DNA of 51,775 nt from an uncultured Alteromonadaceae bacterium. GTDB lineage: Bacteria > Pseudomonadota > Gammaproteobacteria > Enterobacterales > Alteromonadaceae. The notes under the pieces were generated by a model. It worked only from the letters and a program-made list of their open reading frames with translations. It was not told the DNA's origin and made no database searches. Where the stretch lies: the NCBI GenBank assembly GCA_950073835.1, contig CATMRP010000014.1, forward strand, positions 1 through 51,775. The letters are read 5' to 3'. This document shows, one piece after another, positions 26,974-36,825 of the stretch (its first letter is position 1; the number at the start of each line of letters is the position of its first letter). Position numbers and translations under genes: made by a program.

Positions 26974-29900
26974 TCGGCAGTGGTACTGGCTTTAGGCGCA
27001 AGCCGGGCCAGTACCGTTACCAGTACGGCGGGTAAAAATGTCACGCTCAACAAAGTGGACACAAAAATACCACTGAGTACGATAATCCCTACCCCGCGAT
27101 AAAGCTCTGTCCCCTCTCCGGGGATCACCACCAGCGGCGCCAGCCCGAAGATAGTGGTACAGGTAGACATCATTATTGGTCGTAAACGCACTTCCACAGC
27201 TTGTTTTACTGCACTGTGCAAAGCTTCGCCCTGGGCCAGTAATCGCCGGGTCTGATCGACTATCAATATAGGATTATTCACCACCGTGCCAAGCAAAATT
27301 AAAAAGCCCAGCATGGTGATCATGTCAAAGGGTTGGTAAGCACCGCCGAGCATGGCTGATAAAGCGTTGTTGGCGATTAACCCCAACAGGCCGCCTGCCA
27401 TCCCCAAAGGAATAATGGTGAGAATAAACGCCGGATAGCCCCAGTGATTGAAGATGGCCACCAGCAACAGGTAACACAGCGCAATGGCAATCAAAAAGTT
27501 TACTGATAGGGCTTCCTGCGTGGCGGCGAGCTGATCGGCCGCACCGGTGATACGGGTGCTCACGCTTTGCGGGATAGCGCCGCTATCGCGCAATGCCGGC
27601 AATAAGGTGTTTTTAACCGTGTTAACAGCCGTTTCAAGCGCCACTTCCTTCGGGGCAATCACATATACCGAAACCGTACGCTCGCCATCGATCCGGCGCA
27701 CCGTGTCGCTGCGTTTACTCTCCAGCAAAGTGGCAATGGCGTTTAGCGGTAAAATGGTACCTTGCGGGGTAAGAATGGGCGTTGTGGCAAGTTGCTCAAT
27801 GCTCTGCTGATTGCCGGCATTGCTGAACAAAAACATATCCACCTGATCGTCATTAAGTAAAAACTCGTCCACAAAGGCCCCGTCGCTCACAGCGGCCACC
27901 GAGTAGCCAAAATCATCACCATTCATGCCGAGTTCGGCAAGTCGCTGCCAGTCCGGGCGAATTTCAATAAAGGGCTGTTCAAGAGTCAGCGAGCCGGGGT
28001 CAGAGTTAATCTGGGGGTTATTAAAATAACTCTCCGCTTTGGTGTATAACGCATTGGCCGCCTGGTATAGCGCATTAATATCGCTGCCGGAAAAGTCTAC
28101 CGCCACCGCCCGGGTACCGCCATCGTTACTGGAGATAATCGACCCTTTGGTGGAAAACGCCCGCATGCCGGGGTAGCTCTCAAACTTCTCGTTAATGAGC
28201 GCCATCATATCGCCCACTTCGTCGGGATTAACCGGCATGGTGACCATCCACACACTACCGATACTCACTCGCATGTTATAAAACTGTAAGGCCGGGAATT
28301 CTGCCTCTCCACGCCCGTAAGCTTCCGGATCGGCATTAACAAATGGAGTAAAGAATGCCCTGAGTTCATCGCCAATCTTCTGCATGGCCGATAAATTATA
28401 ATCCGGCGGCGCGGTCATGGTCGAAAAAGCTTTGGGCTCCTCGCCTTCCGGCAGGTATTCAGCCGCAGGCATCAGCCACCAGGCGCTGCCTAATATCAAC
28501 ACCGCTCCTGCCACGACGACTGCCAGCGCCCGAAGACGCGAAGCAATAACCGCCGAAACCAGCCCCAGACACTTTGCGGTAAGCCACTGCTGGCCGCTGG
28601 CATCGTTATCTTCGGGCTTGGGCTGGCGGGCCATGGCTACCGGAATAACGAAAATGGCGGCTAGCATAGAGGCGAATATCGCCCCGGCAATAGCAATGGC
28701 AACATCGGAATACAGTTGTCCGGCCTCCTGCTCAATAAACAAAATAGGCGCAAACACCAGGATGGTGGTTACCGTAGAGGCAAGCACCGCTGGCCACACA
28801 TCCTTAACCCCTTCTACCGAAGCCTTATTTTTACTCAGTCCCTGTCGCCGAAACTGCACAATGGACTCAAGCACCACGATGGTGTTATCTACCGTCATGC
28901 CGATGGCGAAAGCCACCCCTGCCATGGAAATAACATTAATAGTGCGGCCAAAGGCCAGTAAGGCAATAAACGCGGCAATGGTACACAGCGGGATGCCCAT
29001 CACACCAATGAGCGTGGAACGCACCGAGCGCAGGAAATAAAACATCACCAGCGTAGCCAGCCCTGCCCCTAACGCCAGGTTAACAAGCACGTTGCGCAAC
29101 GAACTGGATACATACAGCACGTCGTCGGTAAAGAGCTCCATTTTAAGGCCGTTGGGGCGTAATATCTGTTCGTTAAGCTCATCAACAATTGGCAGGATCT
29201 GCTGCTTAATGGCAATTACGTTTGAGCCGGTTTCGCGGCGCACCGCAAGCCCGAGGTTTCGTTCGCCATTGGCATAGGAAAGCTGGCGCCGCTCAAAGTG
29301 ATCGAGTTTTACTTCGGCCACGTCTTTTAAATACACGTAGGTATTGTTGATGCGCCGGATGATAAGATTTTCCAGCTCATTTAACTGCTCAAAACGCCCC
29401 ACCACACGCAATAAGTAGCGGCTTTTATCAGCCTCAATATCACCGGCGGAGGAGTCCTGGTTGCGCTGGGTAATGGCATTGCGCACCTCAATCAGACTGA
29501 TACCGCGCTGCGCCAGCTTTGCCGGGTCGACCATAATTTGCACCTGACGACGGGAGCCACCGCTGATTTCAATTTGCGATACGCCTTCCACGCTTTCCAT
29601 TTGCGGGCGAACCACCTCGTCGGCAAAGTCGTATAGCATATCAATATCCAGCGCCATGGGATTGCCCTCAGCGGGGATCAGTTGAAAGTACATAAAGGCG
29701 TTACTGGAAAAGGAATCGGAGAATAACTGGGGCTGGTCGACATTCTCCGGGTAATCAGGCACCTGACTCAGCGCGTTACTAACCCGAATTAAGGCTTCGT
29801 TCACATCCACACCAAAGGGAAATTCCAGCTCCACCCGTCCCTCGCCCATTTCGGCATAGGAGATCATGCGTTTTAACCCGGTAATATTGCGCAGGTAACG

Positions 29901-30098
29901 CTCCTGTTCAATGAGGATTTCTTTTTCGATATCTTGCGGTGTAGCACCTGGCCAGCCGGTTTGCACGGTGATGGTTCTGACTTCAAGGTCCGGGATCATC
30001 TGCACCGGAATCGACAGCGCCGCCACAATCCCCATAATGCAGCTAATCCCAACGATTACGGCAACTAAAATGCCGCGCTTTACCGTTGCCTCAATCAT
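26970..30098 (-). CDS. RND-family efflux pump inner-membrane permease
   Basis: A 1042-residue RND transporter, the usual length, with about 12 membrane spans and two large periplasmic loops (after spans 1 and 7). Family signatures include [22 protein letters not shown] and [10 protein letters not shown]. In the fourth helix the proton-relay motif reads [13 protein letters not shown], so the paired Asp of AcrB is Asp404-Asn405 here; VDN/VDS variants occur in other RND groups. ATG has AGGTCTGAAATCA upstream. It overlaps the adaptor gene by 8 bases. No outer-membrane TolC-type gene is near, so it probably uses an unlinked channel. The substrate is unknown; it could export lipophilic drugs or metabolites. 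Confidence 0.92.
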   Translation of the reverse strand: MIEATVKRGILVAVIVGISCIMGIVAALSIPVQMIPDLEVRTITVQTGWPGATPQDIEKEILIEQERYLRNITGLKRMISYAEMGEGRVELEFPFGVDVNEALIRVSNALSQVPDYPENVDQPQLFSDSFSSNAFMYFQLIPAEGNPMALDIDMLYDFADEVVRPQMESVEGVSQIEISGGSRRQVQIMVDPAKLAQRGISLIEVRNAITQRNQDSSAGDIEADKSRYLLRVVGRFEQLNELENLIIRRINNTYVYLKDVAEVKLDHFERRQLSYANGERNLGLAVRRETGSNVIAIKQQILPIVDELNEQILRPNGLKMELFTDDVLYVSSSLRNVLVNLALGAGLATLVMFYFLRSVRSTLIGVMGIPLCTIAAFIALLAFGRTINVISMAGVAFAIGMTVDNTIVVLESIVQFRRQGLSKNKASVEGVKDVWPAVLASTVTTILVFAPILFIEQEAGQLYSDVAIAIAGAIFASMLAAIFVIPVAMARQPKPEDNDASGQQWLTAKCLGLVSAVIASRLRALAVVVAGAVLILGSAWWLMPAAEYLPEGEEPKAFSTMTAPPDYNLSAMQKIGDELRAFFTPFVNADPEAYGRGEAEFPALQFYNMRVSIGSVWMVTMPVNPDEVGDMMALINEKFESYPGMRAFSTKGSIISSNDGGTRAVAVDFSGSDINALYQAANALYTKAESYFNNPQINSDPGSLTLEQPFIEIRPDWQRLAELGMNGDDFGYSVAAVSDGAFVDEFLLNDDQVDMFLFSNAGNQQSIEQLATTPILTPQGTILPLNAIATLLESKRSDTVRRIDGERTVSVYVIAPKEVALETAVNTVKNTLLPALRDSGAIPQSVSTRITGAADQLAATQEALSVNFLIAIALCYLLLVAIFNHWGYPAFILTIIPLGMAGGLLGLIANNALSAMLGGAYQPFDMITMLGFLILLGTVVNNPILIVDQTRRLLAQGEALHSAVKQAVEVRLRPIMMSTCTTIFGLAPLVVIPGEGTELYRGVGIIVLSGIFVSTLLSVTFLPAVLVTVLARLAPKASTTAD

Positions 30099-31167
30099 TG
30101 ATTTCAGACCTGTTGGTCACGGTGACTGCTGCCTCGTTATACAACCGTGAAACACCAGAGATAGCGTATAACTGATCTGCACTGGCATTCGCTACCAGCA
30201 CCGCATCTCCCTGCTGACGAACAATATTCACCAGTACCCGGCTGACCTTATTGTTGTGAATAGCAAACACGCTGGCACCACCATCGGGATGCTGCCTGAT
30301 AGCGCTGGCCGGTAACCACAATTGTTTGTTTTCCAGTTGCGGCAGCATGATTTCTGCTTCGGCAGACATCCCCACCAGCAAGTCGGTAGTCTCTGGCAGC
30401 GCGATGTGCGCGGTGAAGCTGCGGCCCTGACTGCCTGACGCGGCAACCAGGCGCTCCAGTTTGCCAGTAATGGTGTCGTGCAGGCCCGTATCCGGATGAA
30501 TACTGATGTCGCTATTGAGGCTGGTAAAGTAACTGTAATATTCCTGCGGCACCTGGATGGTAAGGCGTTTTGCCTGCTGAGAAACCAAACCAAGCACGGC
30601 AGTGGTTGGCTCCACCCACTCGCCCACATCAACAACACGCTGATAAATAACGCCATCAAACGGCGCTTTTAACGTATGGCGGGCAACGATTTCTGTGCGC
30701 AGAGCAAGGGTGGCATTTCGTCTGGCCAGTTCCGCTTTGGCGTTGGCCACTTCGGCTTTGCGCTGCTGATATAAGGTTTTGGCAGCAAGCTGTTGTTGAG
30801 ATAGCGCATCCACTTCCTTTAGCAGGCGTTCTGCTTCGCGGTAAGCAACAGTACCCACTTCGAACTCTGCCTCGGCTTGTTGAAGGGCCAGTTCTGCTAG
30901 TTTGCTGTCGAGTGTTAGCAATGGCTGACCTTGCTGAACCTTATCGCCCACTTCCACAAACAATTTATCCACAAGGCCAGCCTGTAGCGGAGCAAGAAAA
31001 GCATCATTGGCGGAGCTGACTGCGCCACTCAGGGTGATGCTTTGATATTTCTGACTGGCCACCGGATAGGCTGCAGTCACTTCAATTGGTGAGTCTTGTG
31101 CACTTGTCGTGTAACTGATGCCCACAAAAACCAATAAAATGAACAGGTATTTAACACAGCCGTACAT
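30091..31167 (-). CDS. RND efflux periplasmic adaptor (membrane fusion protein)
   Basis: The ATG at 31167 has a strong GGAGG site and starts MYGCVKYLFILLVF with a signal or anchor (to about SAQ). An in-frame ATG 20 codons earlier is less plausible. The HlyD/AcrA-type order is seen: lipoyl half (VEVGDKVQQGQPLLTLD), alpha-helical hairpin (EAEFEVGTVAYREAERLLKEVDALSQ), second lipoyl half (APFDGVIYQRVVDVGEWV), beta-barrel (TIQVPQEYYSYFT) and membrane-proximal domain. Its stop lies 8 bases inside the permease gene, so they form one operon, adaptor first. No TetR-type local regulator is present. Confidence 0.93.
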   Translation of the reverse strand: MYGCVKYLFILLVFVGISYTTSAQDSPIEVTAAYPVASQKYQSITLSGAVSSANDAFLAPLQAGLVDKLFVEVGDKVQQGQPLLTLDSKLAELALQQAEAEFEVGTVAYREAERLLKEVDALSQQQLAAKTLYQQRKAEVANAKAELARRNATLALRTEIVARHTLKAPFDGVIYQRVVDVGEWVEPTTAVLGLVSQQAKRLTIQVPQEYYSYFTSLNSDISIHPDTGLHDTITGKLERLVAASGSQGRSFTAHIALPETTDLLVGMSAEAEIMLPQLENKQLWLPASAIRQHPDGGASVFAIHNNKVSRVLVNIVRQQGDAVLVANASADQLYAISGVSRLYNEAAVTVTNRSEIND

Positions 31168-31371
31168 TGCGCCTCCGGTGTTTCCATCACTGTTTACCCC
31201 GGTCGGGTAGTTATTTGCAGAGTGCAACCGGTTACAAAACAGCCACTCCCTGAGTTTGAGTTTAGTACCTGTGCAGGTAAAAAATAGATCAGTGATGTCA
31301 CAAGCCGGTAAGTACTGAGGCCAGAACGATACCCGGGCCGCGAGAGCGACCCGGCAGGTGGGAAAATAAGA

Positions 31372-32862
31372 TCAGGCCGTAGTGATTAGTGTCAGGCCAT
31401 CAACAGAAACATCAACGTGGTGTTCGATATCATTATCAACATAAGTAACTGATGCCGTGAGTGAAGCAAAATCAACTGTTAGCTGCGCAACAGACTGCTC
31501 CGCCTGCCAGTTAAGACGCAGAATATTTTCCTGTTGTGAAACGCTAAACTCCCCTGCCAGCGCGGCCAGCGAATTCCGTAATCGAATCAGTGCAATCAGC
31601 GCTTTAACTACCGGCTTTTCAAGCGACTTGCTGACTGCCTGTTCATCCAGATAAGGACGGTTGATGTCTCGACCCACATTGGTTTTGGCCAGCAGTGCCA
31701 TGTCATTTTCGGCAGCAAAGAGTCCGGCGTAATACACCTGTGGGATCCCCGGTGAGAATATCTGCACGGCACGGGCAATCAGATAAGCCTGGTCATTGGC
31801 GCCCAGCGCGTTGTAATATGTACAGTTGACCTGGTACAAATCAAGGTTACTGGCCGCTGCACCGGTGGCCGCGCGGCTCTGGCCATTACTGTTATGGTGA
31901 ATTTGCTCAACCAGCGCATCAATCTGAGCGGCGTTAAGTAACCCGGGCTTGTCACCTTCCGGGCCCACATCCACAATGCCAATACCATCGTGAGTGTCCA
32001 GCACAGTAACGCAGTTGCGCGGCGAAACTTGTAACCAGTTAGCCAGTGCTGAGGGATCGCCACTAAACAGGCTGTGCAATACCAGCGGTGGCATGGCAAA
32101 GTCGTACACCATATCGCAGCGCCTGGCGATTTCTATTTGGGTTTTATAGTAGCTGTGGATCTCCACCAGGCACTTCATGTTGCGGCTGTGAGCTCGCTGG
32201 CTGAGGTTTTCGATAAAATCAAAGGTTTCTTGCAGCATAAAGCAGTTGGTACCCGGCTTTTTAATAGCGTAGCCAGCGGCATCCAAACGAATAAGATCCA
32301 CGTTATTGCGCTCAAACGCAGTTAAGATTTTTTCAAGGTACGCCTGACCCGCCTGCGAGGTAACATCAATGTCGATCTGGTTTGAGGTAAAGGTCGTCCA
32401 GAACGGTACGATTTTGCCATTTTGCAGGGTAATATCGGTAAAGCACGGCGTGGGGCGTGGACGATAGATTTTGGCGATATCCTGTTGTTCATCTGCGGCA
32501 AAGACTTTGTCGCGGGTCAGAAATAGTGGCCAGTACGGCGATGCCTGACCATTTGCCAGCACATCCTGAAACTGAGGGCTCTGAGCCGACATGTGATTAA
32601 CAATCATATCGGCCATGATGTCCATGTTTTCACCCAGCTCACCAACGTCCTGCCAACTGCCTAGCCGGCTATCCACTTCAGTATGGTCAATGGGATCAAA
32701 ACCGGCATCCTCGCCATCGACAGGATAGAAAAAGGGTAACAAATGCACCCCGCCAAACACGCCTTTTAATTGTTTATTCAACAGCGCATTTAACGCCTTG
32801 ATGTCACCACCGCCTAATCGGTCTACGTAGGTAATTAACTGGACGTCATTTGTACGATTCAT
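31372..32862 (-). CDS. Sucrose phosphorylase (GH13 subfamily 18)
   Basis: A GH13 alpha-glucanase-fold enzyme that splits sucrose with phosphate into alpha-glucose-1-phosphate and fructose. From the ATG at 32862 (MNRTNDVQLITYVDRL) it has 496 residues; a GTG four codons earlier is possible. Catalytic residues align with the well-studied Bifidobacterium enzyme: nucleophile Asp194 (IRLDAAGY), acid/base Glu235 (CLVEIHSYY) and Asp292 (DTHDGIGIVD). The VHLLPFFYPVDGEDAGFDPIDH opening is the family signature. Cytoplasmic, no signal. A close relative acting on glucosylglycerol or sucrose-6-phosphate cannot be excluded. It lies downstream of a GH2 gene in the same direction but behind its own promoter and operator-like palindrome. 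No fructokinase or sugar porter is in the window. Confidence 0.9.
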   Translation of the reverse strand: MNRTNDVQLITYVDRLGGGDIKALNALLNKQLKGVFGGVHLLPFFYPVDGEDAGFDPIDHTEVDSRLGSWQDVGELGENMDIMADMIVNHMSAQSPQFQDVLANGQASPYWPLFLTRDKVFAADEQQDIAKIYRPRPTPCFTDITLQNGKIVPFWTTFTSNQIDIDVTSQAGQAYLEKILTAFERNNVDLIRLDAAGYAIKKPGTNCFMLQETFDFIENLSQRAHSRNMKCLVEIHSYYKTQIEIARRCDMVYDFAMPPLVLHSLFSGDPSALANWLQVSPRNCVTVLDTHDGIGIVDVGPEGDKPGLLNAAQIDALVEQIHHNSNGQSRAATGAAASNLDLYQVNCTYYNALGANDQAYLIARAVQIFSPGIPQVYYAGLFAAENDMALLAKTNVGRDINRPYLDEQAVSKSLEKPVVKALIALIRLRNSLAALAGEFSVSQQENILRLNWQAEQSVAQLTVDFASLTASVTYVDNDIEHHVDVSVDGLTLITTA

Positions 32863-32878
32863 AACACTACTCACAAAA

Positions 32879-32896
32879 AACTTAATCGATTAAGTT
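32879..32896. promoter_or_regulatory. LacI-type operator-like palindrome
   Basis: AACTTAATCGATTAAGTT is an 18-base perfect palindrome with a central CG, the layout of LacI/PurR-family operators. It lies 17 bases before the sucrose phosphorylase start codon, directly downstream of a -35/-10 pair, a repressing position. Confidence 0.65.
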
Positions 32897-32897
32897 A

Positions 32898-32926
32898 ATA
32901 ATCGGATAATTCGCTCCGCTTCGCAA
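32898..32926 (-). promoter_or_regulatory. Candidate sigma-70 promoter of the sucrose phosphorylase gene
   Basis: Read on the minus strand: -35 TTGCGA (32921-32926), 17-base spacer, -10 GATTAT (32898-32903). Each hexamer matches the consensus at four of six positions. The operator-like palindrome follows at once. Confidence 0.4.
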
Positions 32927-33140
32927 GTGTTATTTTAATGTTAATAGGTTAATAACCGCTCCCCTGCTTACCAAGCTACAGAAAACTCTCACAAAAATAG
33001 CAACCTGCAGGAAGCGAAGAAATAGTGGCATACATTACAGAAGCCTATTACCTGTCGTTCTGAATCATAAAAGTTTGTATGGCGTACCACCGGATGATGG
33101 CTACCCAACACGCTTTGTTGCTGTCATAAACTTAACAGAC
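32927..33140. other. Intergenic remainder between GH2 and sucrose phosphorylase
   Basis: Together with the palindromes on both sides this makes a 330-base gap. No gene or further structure is recognised in it. Confidence 0.4.
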
Positions 33141-33176
33141 TCTTAATCTGACTTAACCAGTTAAGTCAGATTAAGA
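33141..33176. promoter_or_regulatory. 36-base perfect palindrome after the GH2 gene
   Basis: A 17-base arm (33141-33157) is repeated inverted at 33160-33176 with only CA between them. The centre, ACTTAACCAGTTAAGT (33151-33166), has the same ACTTAA/TTAAGT half-sites and the same spacing as the palindrome before sucrose phosphorylase, so it may be a second operator. It could also form a cruciform or hairpin at the end of the GH2 transcript, though no T-run follows. Confidence 0.55.
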
Positions 33177-33204
33177 ACCTTGTACACAGTGCGGTATTAT
33201 AAAG

Positions 33205-35913
33205 TTATTCGGCAGATATCGTTATTGTGGCCGGAGATAACCCTTCAGCTTTCGCTGTTACGACTATGTCGCCCGCCGATCTGGCTGATTTAACAATAGC
33301 CAGCGCTTTACCGCTAAACGCTTTGCGCGTGGCAGAGGGAAATGGCGTAAAGTTGGTTGAGTCACCATTGTCGGTAGCCACCAGTTGGCCAGCACCATCG
33401 ACTGAAAACGCAATCTGGTGAGTGGCTGTCGGCACCACGCGCCCGGCTGAGTCGATGACCTCAAGGGTAACAAATGACAGGTCTGTGCCATCTGCGGCAA
33501 TGTTTCCACGGTCGGCGGTCAGGCGCAGAGCAGTAGCTTTGCCCGTGGTGCTAATGGTCTGCTCGGCCCATTTACGGCCATTTTTATAGGCAACAGCTGT
33601 TACTTCACCAGGCTCGTAGCGAATATCATCAAAACGAATTCGGTAAGTTAACTCTGCCATTTTCTTACGCCCCATTGATTGCCCGTTTATGAATAACTCC
33701 ACTTCGTCGCCGGACGTAAAAATGTGTACCGGTGTGACTTTGCCAACTCGCTCGGGCCAGTTCCAGTGCGGCAGAATATGTACCATAGGTAACTCTGGCC
33801 GCCATTGACTCTGATACAGGTAAAAACGGTCCTTTTTAAACCCGGCTAAGTCAATGATACCGGAATACGAACTTCGTGAAGAATAATAAGGCGTGGGTTC
33901 GCCCAGATAATCAAAGCCGTTCCACACAAACTGTCCCGCTACATAGGGGTGAGTGTCTAAGTACTTAAACACCTTGTCGGCCGAGGAACCAAAATCCACA
34001 GCATGCAACTCATAGGAGCTCACCTGATGAATGCTGGAATCACCGCCTCGCCCGTCCCGGGTTGGCGCGCTCATCTCGGGTGTCACCGGGAACAAATAAA
34101 TCCCCCGGGAACTAAAAGCAGAAGCGGTCTCACTGGATAAAATAACCTTGTCGGGGTGTGCTTTGTGAAACGCCGGATAGGACGGTGGCGTGCGAATGCG
34201 GTTGGTTCCTTCAAACTCAGGCAACTGACGGATCCCTTCGCCCTGGTAATTTAAGCTAATCAGGTCAAGCGCAGCCGAAAACGGAAAGTCGGCTTTTGCC
34301 CAGTTTTTCGAAGCGGTGACAGGACGGGTGGGATCTTCCTGCTTTACTATGCTCTTCAGTTTCAGGGCGACCTCTGCACCTTCTTCCCCGGTGTACTGCT
34401 CGCCCACTTCGTTGCCGATATACCACATTATAACCGACGGATGATTACGGTCGCGGCGCACCAGAGCACGCAAGTCCTGTTCGTGCCAGTCGGCAAAGAT
34501 CAGGTGAAAGTCGTGAGGTGTTTTCTTCTTGTACCAGCTATCGAAGGATTCATTGAGCACCAGAATGCCCATTTTATCGGTAAGCGCAAGTAGTTCCGGC
34601 GCCGGTGGATTATGCGCCATCCGAATCGCATTAACGCCCATTTCCTGGAGGATTTCTAGTTGACGCTGCGCTGCACGCACGTTAAACGCTGCGCCGAGAG
34701 CCCCTAAATCGTGGTGCTGGTTAACTCCCTGCAGCGCAATATGTTCGCCATTGACCAACACCCCCTGGTTGGGATCAAACTCAATCTTACGAATACCGAA
34801 GACCGTATGATACTCATCTAATAACTTATCCCCCTGATAAACTTGTGACACAATCACATAACGATGCGGCGTTTGTGTCGGCACCGGCCCCCATAATTTG
34901 GGATTGGATACAGTCACAAGATTGGTCACAGCTTCACTGTTATTTCCGGCTATCATGGCGTGTCTGGTTGCGAACTTACTGACTAATGCTCCGGTGGGAT
35001 TACCATCGTTACTCGCCTGATAAATCTCATTTACCAGGCGCACTGCCTGCCCTCGCATTTGGGTATTCTTTATATTAAGCGTTAACTTCACATCGGCCGA
35101 TTTTGTACTAACGTTTTCAGTAACAACCTGTGTGCCCCATTGTTCAACATGCACGGGAGAAGTCTTTACCAACCATACATTTCGATAAATACCGCCACCC
35201 GGGTACCAGCGTGAGGAGTTGTTGGGGTTATCGAGACGGATTGCCAGTTGATTAACCCCTTCAACATTCAGATAAGGCGTGAGATCCAGCCGATAGGAGC
35301 TGTAACCGTAGGGCCAGCCTCCCACCAGATGGCCGTTAAGCCACACCATGGAGTAAGACATAGCCCCATCAATATCCAGGTAGATCTGCTTGCCTGCATC
35401 GTCATCAGCCAGTTTGAACTGTTTGCGATACCAGGCTACACCGTGACTGGGCAAGCGACCCATACCGCCGCCTACTTCCGGATTATTACCGGCGTAAAAC
35501 GGTCCTTCGATGGCCCAGTCGTGTGGTAAGTTAAGTGCTTCCCACTGACTGTCATCGAAATCGGTCTGTACAAAGGCAAAGTCTGCCCCAGGTTCTCCGG
35601 AAGGCCGTTGATGTTGGTGAGATTTATCATTAATGAACGCATTGCCCGTAGGCAGTATCCATGGCTTGAGTACCCGCTCTGAGGCAGCAACTGCTGCTGC
35701 GTCGGTTGGTTTAGCATCGGCGTTAATCGAATCATCATAGCCGTTAATAGCCGGGCGCACATCATAAATTAGCCCATCAGCTTCCTGAGCTGCGGGGTAC
35801 TTATAAAACCGCCAGTCCTCATTAAAATTTATCCGCTCACGCACTTGTGCATAACCAGGTAATGACACAAACAGAAAAACAATCAACAAAAACCGTGCCG
35901 CGCAGGATGCCAT
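33205..35913 (-). CDS. Glycoside hydrolase family 2 (beta-galactosidase-like), secreted
   Basis: The ATG at 35913 has AGAGG at about -6 and gives 902 residues with a signal peptide (LLIVFLFVSLPGYAQ). Domains in order: GH2 sugar-binding (NFNEDWRFYKY, DVRPAING, LPHDWAIEGPF), Ig-like, (beta/alpha)8 catalytic barrel with acid/base Glu about 502 (WYIGNEVGEQ) and nucleophile Glu about 595 (LSSETASAF), then DUF4982-like and GH2 C-terminal-5-like Ig domains (DRGNIAADGTDLSFVTLEV). It is longer than cytoplasmic LacZ-type lactases of the LacA class and periplasmic. Relatives act on galactans, glucuronides or plant and algal oligosaccharides, so beta-galactosidase is the best but not the only call. It is upstream of sucrose phosphorylase, perhaps regulated together through the palindromes. 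Confidence 0.9.
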   Translation of the reverse strand: MASCAARFLLIVFLFVSLPGYAQVRERINFNEDWRFYKYPAAQEADGLIYDVRPAINGYDDSINADAKPTDAAAVAASERVLKPWILPTGNAFINDKSHQHQRPSGEPGADFAFVQTDFDDSQWEALNLPHDWAIEGPFYAGNNPEVGGGMGRLPSHGVAWYRKQFKLADDDAGKQIYLDIDGAMSYSMVWLNGHLVGGWPYGYSSYRLDLTPYLNVEGVNQLAIRLDNPNNSSRWYPGGGIYRNVWLVKTSPVHVEQWGTQVVTENVSTKSADVKLTLNIKNTQMRGQAVRLVNEIYQASNDGNPTGALVSKFATRHAMIAGNNSEAVTNLVTVSNPKLWGPVPTQTPHRYVIVSQVYQGDKLLDEYHTVFGIRKIEFDPNQGVLVNGEHIALQGVNQHHDLGALGAAFNVRAAQRQLEILQEMGVNAIRMAHNPPAPELLALTDKMGILVLNESFDSWYKKKTPHDFHLIFADWHEQDLRALVRRDRNHPSVIMWYIGNEVGEQYTGEEGAEVALKLKSIVKQEDPTRPVTASKNWAKADFPFSAALDLISLNYQGEGIRQLPEFEGTNRIRTPPSYPAFHKAHPDKVILSSETASAFSSRGIYLFPVTPEMSAPTRDGRGGDSSIHQVSSYELHAVDFGSSADKVFKYLDTHPYVAGQFVWNGFDYLGEPTPYYSSRSSYSGIIDLAGFKKDRFYLYQSQWRPELPMVHILPHWNWPERVGKVTPVHIFTSGDEVELFINGQSMGRKKMAELTYRIRFDDIRYEPGEVTAVAYKNGRKWAEQTISTTGKATALRLTADRGNIAADGTDLSFVTLEVIDSAGRVVPTATHQIAFSVDGAGQLVATDNGDSTNFTPFPSATRKAFSGKALAIVKSARSAGDIVVTAKAEGLSPATITISAE

Positions 35914-36204
35914 CAAAACCTCTTAGTTCCTCAAATAAAAGCGAACAACAGGATAAGAATAAAAGCGGCGTTGTTAAGCTATTATTAAATTAACGTAAAA
36001 GAGAAACCAGTAATCGAAAGTAGCGGTCGCAAATACGCTTATTATTATTTGACCGCATAAAAAAGCTCCGCAAGCGTCATCCACCCTATCCCAAGCAAAT
36101 TGTAAAATTTATGTTAATAAAACAAATTTTCCACTACACTGAAAAGTAACAATGCGATAGTTTCGATGTGGTCACACAGCGATGCATATACAAAAGGATC
36201 CTAT

Positions 36205-36825
36205 ATGCCAGGGTATTTAAAGCCTATTCGTCTGATGTATTGGGTATCATCTTTTTATTGCTTGCTAATGCCTTTCACCGTACAAAGCAACGTGAGCGAT
36301 TTTAATCTTGTCCGTCAGGAGCTGGAGTATAAAGAGGCTGGTCTGGCGACACTGGAACGACTGAAAAGTCATGTTGCTACAGACTATAACGCAGGTATAT
36401 CGGTGCTGAGCAATAAGCTCAAAGGGGAGCCGTTGCCTCTCCATGAAAAGATAAACTTGTACAAAACGCTTATTTACCTCCACTTTTCCTTTGACGAGCC
36501 TATCCAGGTAATCAATTACGCCAATGATTTACTCGCTTTGGTACGGCCTCTACCCAATCCTCGATACGCAAATTTTGCCCGACTGGTACTTATCGCTGAA
36601 GCTAATAATGTGAGCCGGGATAGTCGACTAAAGAAGTTAGATAAGTTTTACGCCGCACTCCCGATTGAGCAACAAAACGATGTTAAGTTTTACTATTCAT
36701 TATTCAAAGCCTGGCTGGACCGTCGTAGCCGAGAGGCCTTAACCCTTAATCTGTTGTTGTCAGAAAAATCCAAAACTGAAAGTACAGATATAGAGCTTTC
36801 GCTCTACACATGTCTTACGTTGTAG
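36205..36825 (+). CDS. N-terminal part of a split periplasmic-sensor diguanylate cyclase
   Basis: ATG at 36205 has AAAGGA about 7 bases upstream. A signal peptide (MYWVSSFYCLLMPFTVQS) is followed by about 180 residues of helical TPR-like repeat (LNYAxx-style helices: INYANDLLALVRPL, KFYAALPIEQQNDVKFYYSLF). The frame ends at TAG 36823-36825 while the next gene continues the same helical domain in the -1 frame. Alone it lacks membrane span and GGDEF domain, so it would be a secreted fragment. Together with the next frame it forms one ordinary seven-hundred-residue-class sensor minus the break. Confidence 0.7.
   Translation: MPGYLKPIRLMYWVSSFYCLLMPFTVQSNVSDFNLVRQELEYKEAGLATLERLKSHVATDYNAGISVLSNKLKGEPLPLHEKINLYKTLIYLHFSFDEPIQVINYANDLLALVRPLPNPRYANFARLVLIAEANNVSRDSRLKKLDKFYAALPIEQQNDVKFYYSLFKAWLDRRSREALTLNLLLSEKSKTESTDIELSLYTCLTL

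Noticed and set aside
28417..29040. Long open frame antisense to the RND permease (207 codons)
   Set aside because: Composition is a mirror of the membrane-protein gene on the other strand; no ribosome site or family match.
36780..36825. Programmed -1 ribosomal frameshift in the split cyclase
   Set aside because: No X_XXY_YYZ slippery heptamer or evident downstream pseudoknot in the only 46 bases where both frames are open; a one-base loss is simpler.
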